Assembly (NCBI GenBank): GCA_946887425.1
Contig: CAMPKW010000031.1
Location: forward strand, 1-9,883
Reading direction: 5' to 3'
Length of the DNA: 9,883 nt
Origin: an uncultured Candidatus Saccharibacteria bacterium
GTDB taxonomy: Bacteria > Patescibacteria > Saccharimonadia > Saccharimonadales > UBA6022
Shown piece by piece: positions 5,428 through 9,883 of the stretch. The first letter of the stretch is position 1. Each line of letters opens with the position of its first letter. The translations under genes were made by a program, and so were the position numbers. The notes beneath the pieces are model-generated. The model saw nothing but the letters and a program-made list of their open reading frames with translations, did not search any database and had not been told where the DNA came from.

Positions 5428-5931
5428 TTACGCGGTCCCCGCCCACCAGCTTCCGCCGAGTGTCAAATACCACTGCCAGCCAGGGCTAGCTACACCTACG
5501 GCCGGACAGATAGTTGCACCGCTAACGCCACCAACCGTCCCACTGTATGGGGTGGGAGAGGTGACGGAATTGCTTACATAGTAAGCTTTACCGTCGGTTG
5601 TCTCGACGACTAGTGCCCAAGCATCTCCTGTCGAACGATAGCAATAGATGGCAGCTTGGTATGTGGGTCGAGTTAGTTTGATTCGAAGATTTTGAACATC
5701 GGCTGCGTTTTTGGGATATGACCCGACAGCAGGATCAGTATTTGCCATCTCGGTGAGACGAACTGATTGCCCAAGGTCTGACTTGGCTGCCGAGTCGCGC
5801 GCTCGTTGTTGGATGCCGGTAAAGGCGACTATGGTGATTGCTGCGAGGATGGCAATCACGACAATCACTATAAGTAGCTCAACAATTGTGAAGCCCTTAG
5901 GTTGCATTTCAGTGCTTTTTAGTTGACCCAT
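5428..5931 (-). CDS. Type IV prepilin (two-Cys family)
   Basis: A 167-residue prepilin from the ATG at 5931 (MGQLKSTEMQPKG|F). The globular part has Cys97 (AIYC) and Cys142 (TICP). It ends GGSWWAGTA, where the family WxxW is replaced by WW. Two ATGs are possible, 5940 and 5931. The second is preferred because the homologous gene at 6991-7518 has GGAGG 9 nt before its equivalent methionine, and here AGGGA lies 10 nt upstream. With that start the gene overlaps the upstream prepilin by 13 nt, exactly as the 6991-7518 gene overlaps 7506-8060. The overlap uses the Trp codons of the upstream C-terminus as ATGG. This pair of genes looks like a duplicate of that other pair. Confidence 0.9.
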   Translation of the reverse strand: MGQLKSTEMQPKGFTIVELLIVIVVIAILAAITIVAFTGIQQRARDSAAKSDLGQSVRLTEMANTDPAVGSYPKNAADVQNLRIKLTRPTYQAAIYCYRSTGDAWALVVETTDGKAYYVSNSVTSPTPYSGTVGGVSGATICPAVGVASPGWQWYLTLGGSWWAGTA

Positions 5932-6446
5932 GACGACCATGTCCCTGTAGTGCCGTTCCAGATATGACCCATCTGCGATCCGCTTGCGCGTCCAACAATT
6001 GGACAGGTGGTTGCGTCAGATACGTTCGTGCTCGTCTGGATGCCGCTAACTGATGAAATGAAGAAGCCTGCCCCTGCTGTCGTGTACGCAACACCGAGGG
6101 CATACTGCGTCCGGTCGGTGCTGACGCAGTAATACCAGTTGTTGCGATTAACGGAGTAAAGGTTTTTGTTGGCGCGGATGTCCATTGCTGCGGTAGCAGC
6201 GGCTGGGTAGAGGCCGTCGGCAGTATCAACTTTTGCCATCTCAATTTTTTTAGCAAAGTTCGTAAGGTCGGTTTGAATGGAGCTGTTACGCGCTCGATCT
6301 TGTATGCCATTGTAGGCGACGATAGTAATAGCGGCTAAAATGGCAATGACAACAATGACTATAAGTAGTTCTACGATAGTGAAGCCATTTTGCCGACTCG
6401 CCTTTTTCATGAAGCTTGCTAGTTGATGTGATTCGTGTTTTTTCAT
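5919..6446 (-). CDS. Type IV prepilin (two-Cys, WxxW family)
   Basis: A prepilin of 175 residues from the ATG at 6446 (MKKHESHQLASF...). The leader is unusually long, about 21 residues before G|F; a TTG at 6458 or an internal ATG at 6410 (MKKASRQNG|F) are alternatives, and the sequence does not decide. The hydrophobic helix is standard, with glutamate at mature position 5. Cys107 (WYYC) and Cys148 (TTCP) are the conserved pair, and WSSWVN closes the protein. The middle (YALGVAYTTAGAGFFISSVSG) aligns by eye with the FAIAAVSRSGTKYVYSS segment of the 7506-8060 protein. The 3' end overlaps the next prepilin gene by 13 nt, so the two are translationally linked. Confidence 0.9.
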   Translation of the reverse strand: MKKHESHQLASFMKKASRQNGFTIVELLIVIVVIAILAAITIVAYNGIQDRARNSSIQTDLTNFAKKIEMAKVDTADGLYPAAATAAMDIRANKNLYSVNRNNWYYCVSTDRTQYALGVAYTTAGAGFFISSVSGIQTSTNVSDATTCPIVGRASGSQMGHIWNGTTGTWSSWVN

Positions 6447-6472
6447 TCCTTTGTCCAAAATCCTGCGGCGGT

Positions 6473-6991
6473 CTACTGTGTCCAGCTATTCCATCCTGTA
6501 GTTTGATTGTGGCCGTAGCCATATGAGTAAGGGTCTATGCCCATACCGGGGCAGTTAACTCCACTGCTCGACCACGCGCCCGTGTAGACCTTTAGTCCGC
6601 CGTCGGAATAGTAGGCATATTTTGTTCCAGACAGGCTAACGGCCCCGACTGCAAACTTTTCGACGCCCCCAACATTCCCTGTGCAGTAGTAGAAGTTATG
6701 TACAGTCGTTCGGTATGCGTTGCGAGTAAGTGTGAACTTCGGGATGCCTTCCACGGGAGTTGTATTGTTTGGCCCTGTAGGATAACGCCCTTCGTTAGCT
6801 TGGAACTCCAGGACTTTTGTGGCGAATTGTCGCAGATCAGATTGGACCGCCGTATCATTCGCCCGATTCTGAATGCCATTGAAGGCTACGACGGTGATAA
6901 CTGCAAGGATTGCGATCACCACAATCACGATAAGTAGCTCCACGATCGTGAAGCCCTGGCGGCGCAGCCCATGGGTGGCTAGCGCTGCCAT
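6473..6991 (-). CDS. Type IV prepilin (two-Cys, WxxW family)
   Basis: A 172-residue prepilin from the ATG at 6991 (MAALATHGLRRQG|F). An upstream in-frame ATG at 7021 exists, but GGAGG lies 9 nt before 6991, and that ATG overlaps the previous stop as TAATG, a common coupling arrangement, so 6991 is preferred. The helix has AVITVV where the others have AAIT. Cys103 (FYYC) and Cys147 (NCPG) form the conserved pair, and the C-terminus is GWNSWTQ. The middle (GIPKFTL...YYCTGNV...KFAVGAVSLSGTKYAYYSD...VYTGAW) is strikingly close to the 7506-8060 protein, making these two the closest paralogs in the array at protein level. Their DNA nevertheless differs at most synonymous positions. Confidence 0.92.
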   Translation of the reverse strand: MAALATHGLRRQGFTIVELLIVIVVIAILAVITVVAFNGIQNRANDTAVQSDLRQFATKVLEFQANEGRYPTGPNNTTPVEGIPKFTLTRNAYRTTVHNFYYCTGNVGGVEKFAVGAVSLSGTKYAYYSDGGLKVYTGAWSSSGVNCPGMGIDPYSYGYGHNQTTGWNSWTQ

Positions 6992-7518
6992 TACGCCGTT
7001 CCTCCGACCCAAATTCGCCATGCATTACCGCCGTATCCAGCAATGAACGACCGCGTCGTGCCGGGTTCAATGTCTGAGCAGCTACTGGTAGTTTGCATCC
7101 CGTCGTTACTAGAGGCTGAAGGGTATGATTTCACGCTTCCCACTTTTGAACTGAAGTAGAACTTGTTACCAGACTTACTCAGTGCGGAGATTGCATAGTA
7201 GCTGGAGTCGGCAGCAATACAGTAAGGAAGATTATAGGTCTGTGTTGTGCCGTAGGCTGAGAAGCTGGCTTTGATGCCTAACGTGTTTAGTTCGGCTGTT
7301 GTGTTGGGGTATCGTCCATTATCGACGTGGAATAGAGATATTCTTTTAGCCATCGCCGTGAGGTCGGATTGAACCGCCGAATCGTTTGCGCGGTTTTGAA
7401 TTCCGTTATATGCAACGACGGTGATTGCTGCGAGAATTGCTATAACGACAATCACAATAAGTAGCTCAACAATCGTGAAGCCAGGAGCAGCGGGCTTAGT
7501 TGTGTTTAATTTGTCCAT
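6991..7518 (-). CDS. Type IV prepilin (two-Cys, WxxW family)
   Basis: A 175-residue prepilin from the ATG at 7518 (MDKLNTTKPAAPG|F). An in-frame ATG at 7527 directly abuts GGAGG and so is too close to use it; 7518 has that GGAGG at 9 nt and is preferred. The first ~25 codons are the standard leader cleavage site and membrane helix. Residues 46-72 (SAVQSDLTAMAKRISLFHVDNGRYP) continue the helix. Cys100 (LPYC) and Cys147 (SSCS) are the conserved pair, and the tail is AWRIWVGGTA. The gene starts within the last codons of the 7506-8060 gene (13-nt overlap) and ends in TAATG shared with the following start. It is therefore embedded in a tightly coupled operon. Confidence 0.92.
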   Translation of the reverse strand: MDKLNTTKPAAPGFTIVELLIVIVVIAILAAITVVAYNGIQNRANDSAVQSDLTAMAKRISLFHVDNGRYPNTTAELNTLGIKASFSAYGTTQTYNLPYCIAADSSYYAISALSKSGNKFYFSSKVGSVKSYPSASSNDGMQTTSSCSDIEPGTTRSFIAGYGGNAWRIWVGGTA

Positions 7519-8060
7519 CCGAACCATCCTCCGCCGCCAACGCTAAAACCGTAGCCCATTGAATATCCAGGAGACGACGTCGGTACTCCAATGCCGGGGC
7601 ATATTGTTCCGCTATCGCCAGCTCCGGGCCCCCAGGAGCCTGTATAGATGCTTGCTCCCGTGTCTGATGAGTAGACGTATTTTGTGCCCGAGCGGCTGAC
7701 TGCTGCAATAGCAAACTTCGCGGTGCCTGATACAGTGCCGGTGCAATAATAGATATTGTTATGAGCAGGGCTGTAGGAACTTTTTGCTGGCGAGAACTTC
7801 GGGATGCCTGCAATACCATTTGACCCCGAACCCGCCGGGAGATTTCCGTTAGTAGCTTCTTGCTCTTTGATCTTCATGCCAAGGTTCCGGAGATCGGACT
7901 GAACGGCACTGTCGTTAGCGCGATTTTGGATCCCGTTATACGCCACGATCGTAATCGCCGCCAAAATCGCAATCACCGCGATTACAATCAAAAGTTCTAC
8001 AATGGTGAAACCATTGGCCTGGTTGGGATTAGTAGTATATTTATTTTTGCTAGCCCACAT
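7506..8060 (-). CDS. Type IV prepilin, first gene of the seven-gene pilin operon
   Basis: A 184-residue prepilin. The leader MWASKNKYTTNPNQANG ends at G17|F18. The helix reads LLIVIAVIAILAAIT, with one Ala where others have Val. Cys106 (IYYC) and Cys154 (TICP) are the conserved pair. The C-terminus is GGGGWFGWTN, in which the WFGW codons also supply the ATG and ribosome-binding site for the next gene. Glycine- and serine-rich loops (AGSGSNGIAG, WGPGAGDSG) resemble exposed pilin regions. The start at 8060 is supported by the shared MWASK N-terminus and by the promoter 11 nt upstream. As the promoter-proximal member of the unit, it is a candidate for the most abundant pilin, which is inference. 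Confidence 0.94.
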   Translation of the reverse strand: MWASKNKYTTNPNQANGFTIVELLIVIAVIAILAAITIVAYNGIQNRANDSAVQSDLRNLGMKIKEQEATNGNLPAGSGSNGIAGIPKFSPAKSSYSPAHNNIYYCTGTVSGTAKFAIAAVSRSGTKYVYSSDTGASIYTGSWGPGAGDSGTICPGIGVPTSSPGYSMGYGFSVGGGGWFGWTN

Positions 8061-8071
8061 TGCTGGATAAA

Positions 8072-8100
8072 AGTATGAACCATAAGGGCGATAGGGTCAA
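8072..8100 (-). promoter_or_regulatory. Promoter of the seven-gene pilin operon (MWASK-type module)
   Basis: On the minus strand: TTGACC (8100-8095), 17-nt spacer, CATACT (8077-8072), then 11 nt to the ATG at 8060. The spacer ends in TTATGGTT, giving the box ATGGTTCATA shared with the other two prepilin promoters. The predicted 5' leader is about 4 nt with no ribosome-binding site. Confidence 0.78.
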
Positions 8101-8320
8101 CCGACGCCATTGTGCGACTACTGTTAGCAAGCTGAGAAATCGTAGAAATGCATACAACACCTCCGGTACATATGGAAACGGAACGACAGAGGTAGTGATG
8201 TCGTAGCTGTTGTAATGAATACCGTACCGGAGGGCACCTTAGGCAAGGTATTCAAACCCTTGATAGGGGTGCTAGGGCTGGATAGTAGCAGTCTTGGATG
8301 CCATAAAACCGTACCGCAGC
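8101..8320 (+). other. Gene-free stretch with nested inverted repeats
   Basis: No gene is supportable between the pilin promoter and the tRNA terminator. A perfect 10-bp inverted repeat, CCTCCGGTAC (8160-8169) with GTACCGGAGG (8224-8233), encloses 54 nt. Inside it ACGACA (8183-8188) pairs with TGTCGT (8199-8204). Further along, ACCTT (8236-8240) pairs with AAGGT (8245-8249). ACCGTACCG occurs at 8221-8229 and again at 8308-8316. The strand is unknown; the repeat could be a structured RNA, an operator or a dead element. Confidence 0.5.
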
Positions 8321-8323
8321 AAC

Positions 8324-8378
8324 AAAAAGGGCACTGAATTGCTTCAGTGACCTCTGTTTTTCAATAGGCTGCTATTGA
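8324..8378 (-). terminator. Terminator of tRNA-Pro, tandem hairpins
   Basis: On the minus strand, the stem GGTCACTGAA (8352-8343) pairs with TTCAGTGCCC (8338-8329) around a 4-nt loop, with one mismatch. It is followed by TTTTT (8328-8324). A second hairpin, TCAATAG (8361-8367) with CTATTGA (8372-8378), lies between it and the tRNA. The trailer at 2757-2810 has the same architecture with different stem bases that preserve pairing. Confidence 0.8.
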
Positions 8379-8392
8379 GAATGATTCTAAAT

Positions 8393-8468
8393 TGGTCGGG
8401 GTGAAAGGACTCAAACCTTCGACCTCTCGGTCCCAAACCGAGCGCGCTATCAACTGCGCCACACCCCG
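8393..8468 (-). tRNA. tRNA-Pro (anticodon UGG)
   Basis: A 76-nt cloverleaf with CCA encoded in the gene (8395-8393). The acceptor stem CGGGGTG pairs perfectly with CACCCCG, with C1:G72 and discriminator A73 as expected for bacterial tRNA-Pro. The D-stem is GCGC/GCGC. The anticodon stem CTCGG/CCGAG carries the loop TTTGGGA, with anticodon TGG at 8435-8433. The T-arm GAAGG/CCTTT carries TTTGAGT, where a T replaces the more usual C of TTC. It has its own promoter and terminator and separates the pilin operon from the glycosyltransferase gene. Confidence 0.96.
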
Positions 8469-8488
8469 ATAGGTGTTGTACCTGAGTG

Positions 8489-8494
8489 ATTATA
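8489..8494 (-). promoter_or_regulatory. -10 element of the tRNA-Pro promoter
   Basis: A perfect TATAAT on the minus strand ends 20 nt before the tRNA 5' end, giving a predicted leader of about 13 nt. The -35 region at 17 nt upstream is weak (TAGATT). Confidence 0.6.
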
Positions 8495-8539
8495 TCCTAT
8501 TTTTTAACCTAAATCTAGGGGTTGAAGTGGATTTTTCGC

Positions 8540-8545
8540 TATAAA
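8540..8545 (+). promoter_or_regulatory. Possible -10 element for the glycosyltransferase gene
   Basis: TATAAA lies 17 nt before the ATG at 8563, with no good -35 at standard spacing. A perfect 10-bp palindrome, TACGATCGTA (8551-8560), sits between this element and the start codon. No ribosome-binding site is visible, so the transcript leader would again be short. Confidence 0.35.
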
Positions 8546-8562
8546 ACCGCTACGATCGTACT

Positions 8563-9883
8563 ATGTTACGAACACTTCTTAAACGCATATACCGCCACAG
8601 AGCAAGCTTTGGTGAGCGCCACGTGATCGCAATTATTCTTGGCAGTGCACTTACGGCGATGGGGTTGAGCTTAGCAATAGGCCTGCAGCAAAGTGTATGG
8701 TTTGATGAGGCGTATTCAATTTTTCTTGCTAAACAGTCATGGGGGCAGCTGCTGTATTTGACGTCTGTTGATACGCACCCGCCGCTTTACTATGCACTCC
8801 TGAAGGTATGGGGGGATGTGTTTGGTTGGAGTGAACTGGCGCTTCGTAGCCCGAGCATGCTCGCACTCGGTGCGTCGGTTGCCGTGGGCGGGCTGCTCAT
8901 TAAGCGCCTATTCGGAGCGCAGGTGGCTGTGGTTGCCGTAATGATACTGGCGATATCGCCATTTTTGCTGCGTTATGGGTTTGAGATTCGTATGTATGCG
9001 ATTGGTTCGCTAGTCGGTATTGCGGCAACGTACGTACTCGTACTCGCTGAGGATGCAAGAACGCGTGCGGTGCAGTTGCGACGTTATGCGCTGTATGCCG
9101 TGCTAGTTGCGCTCGGAATGTACCTGTTTTATTACATGGCATTCCTGTGGATTGCACACGCTAGCTGGCTGGCATGGATGGGCTGGCGTCGTGAGCGCTC
9201 GCTAATAAGGGCAATATGGAAACCGTGGTTAGCGGCATATTTAGGAGCGGTTACTCTCTACCTACCTTGGGTACCGACATTTTTAGGCCAACTAGGTAAC
9301 GGTGCTCTTACGAGCGTGGCGCAGTCACTGACACTCGATAACTTAATTAGTATAGTTTCGTTTTACACGGTGTATGAGCCCCTGTGGCGGCTTGGTCCAA
9401 TTATGTCAGTGGTGGTTTTGTTTGCGCTCGTTGTGATTGGGTGGCTGGGGATGCGGGCGTACCGTTCGCTCGAAAAGCACCAACGACCGTATTTTGTGCT
9501 ATTGGCGATGTACATACTCGTTCCAGTACTACTCCTGACGCTAATCGGTTTTGTGCGACCTATGTATCTCGAGCGCTACGTGTCACATGTAGCGATTGGC
9601 GCTAGCCTGGCGCTGGGTGTTGCAGTCGCAGTAGTATGGCCACGTATCGGACGAGTAGGGAAATGGGCTGTAGGGATTTTTGTAGTAACGCTGCTCATTG
9701 GTGTAGTGCAGCTTGCGATGTACGGCAACTACAACTTCCAGCGCACGTTACATCCAGCTATCAAAGAGGCCGCACGGCTCGCGACGCCATGTAGCGATAA
9801 CGCGAAGGTCGTCGCAGGTGACCCATATGCGGCAATTGAACTTTTATACTACGTTCAAGACTGTCCGGTTTACTTCTACGAGC
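8563..9883 (+). CDS. GT-C fold membrane glycosyltransferase (GT39/PMT-like), 3' end beyond window
   Basis: At least 440 codons without a stop to the right edge. It is a multi-pass membrane protein; the first transmembrane segment is near residues 20-42. The first external loop carries WFDEA (46-50), with Asp48 as the likely catalytic base. It is followed by DTHPPLYY (70-77) and FEIRMYA (140-146). This order is typical of the ArnT/PMT-like family, which transfers a sugar from a polyprenyl-phosphate donor to protein or lipid outside the membrane. Many further hydrophobic helices follow, then a soluble segment from about residue 390. The acceptor and sugar are not readable. The ATG at 8563 is the first in frame, with no ribosome-binding site. 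It is divergent from tRNA-Pro. A role in glycosylating surface pilins is speculative. Confidence 0.88.
   Translation, partial: MLRTLLKRIYRHRASFGERHVIAIILGSALTAMGLSLAIGLQQSVWFDEAYSIFLAKQSWGQLLYLTSVDTHPPLYYALLKVWGDVFGWSELALRSPSMLALGASVAVGGLLIKRLFGAQVAVVAVMILAISPFLLRYGFEIRMYAIGSLVGIAATYVLVLAEDARTRAVQLRRYALYAVLVALGMYLFYYMAFLWIAHASWLAWMGWRRERSLIRAIWKPWLAAYLGAVTLYLPWVPTFLGQLGNGALTSVAQSLTLDNLISIVSFYTVYEPLWRLGPIMSVVVLFALVVIGWLGMRAYRSLEKHQRPYFVLLAMYILVPVLLLTLIGFVRPMYLERYVSHVAIGASLALGVAVAVVWPRIGRVGKWAVGIFVVTLLIGVVQLAMYGNYNFQRTLHPAIKEAARLATPCSDNAKVVAGDPYAAIELLYYVQDCPVYFYE

Noticed and set aside
3776..8060. Silent-cassette antigenic variation (pilE/pilS-like).
   Set aside because: Every gene has its own start, leader and stop, and the shared leader differs heavily at synonymous sites, so the genes are not truncated donor cassettes.
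8052..8240. An open minus-strand frame of about 60 codons (reading ...YVPEVLYAFLRFLSLL...) across the gene-free interval and pilin promoter.
   Set aside because: It has no good start codon or ribosome-binding site and overlaps the conserved promoter and the start of the prepilin gene; an open frame of this size is expected by chance.
1..9883. CRISPR array, insertion sequence or rRNA gene.
   Set aside because: I saw no regularly spaced direct repeats, no transposase motif with terminal inverted repeats, and no rRNA-like sequence. The repeated blocks are the conserved pilin leaders.

Overview
The window most likely comes from a Candidatus Saccharibacteria (TM7, Patescibacteria/CPR) chromosome. 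The main evidence is a family of prepilins that all carry nearly the same G|FTIVELLIVIVVIAILAAIT leader followed by an (A/V)(Y/F)NGIQ-type motif, a combination I associate with Saccharibacteria. Promoters are compact, several with very short 5' leaders, and genes are packed with small overlaps. The lineage is inferred from protein motifs only.

Layout. (1) 1-154, minus strand: 5' part of a prepilin gene that runs off the left edge. (2) 210-1590, plus strand: a two-gene operon encoding a metallo-beta-lactamase-fold hydrolase of the N-acyl-homoserine-lactonase type and a MarR-family repressor. (3) 1594-2559, minus strand: an alpha/beta-hydrolase convergent with the MarR gene. (4) 2757-3258: a rho-independent terminator, a degenerate tRNA 3' end, and a GC-rich gene for a protein with two helix-turn-helix segments, probably an integration scar. 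(5) 3255-3692, minus strand: an unrecognised basic protein. (6) 3776-8100, minus strand: eight complete type IV prepilin/pseudopilin genes in two transcription units. Seven genes (7506-8060 down to 4383-4970) follow one promoter, and one gene (3776-4300) has its own copy of that promoter. (7) 8101-8320: no gene, but several inverted repeats. (8) 8393-8468, minus strand: tRNA-Pro(UGG) with its own promoter and terminator. (9) 8563 to the right edge, plus strand: a multi-pass GT-C (GT39/PMT-like) glycosyltransferase, truncated by the window.

How the genes work together. The prepilins would be processed by a prepilin peptidase outside this window and assembled by type IV pilus machinery. Six of the complete ones share a C-terminal domain with two cysteines and a terminal tryptophan motif. 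The other two differ, and one of them has a GspG-like acidic loop. The three prepilin genes that start MWASK share a promoter module (TTGACC, 17-nt spacer, CATAMT, 11 nt to the ATG), implying near-leaderless mRNAs. The hydrolase/MarR block sits between prepilin units and has no obvious functional link to them; it could be an acquired signal- or xenobiotic-degrading cassette.
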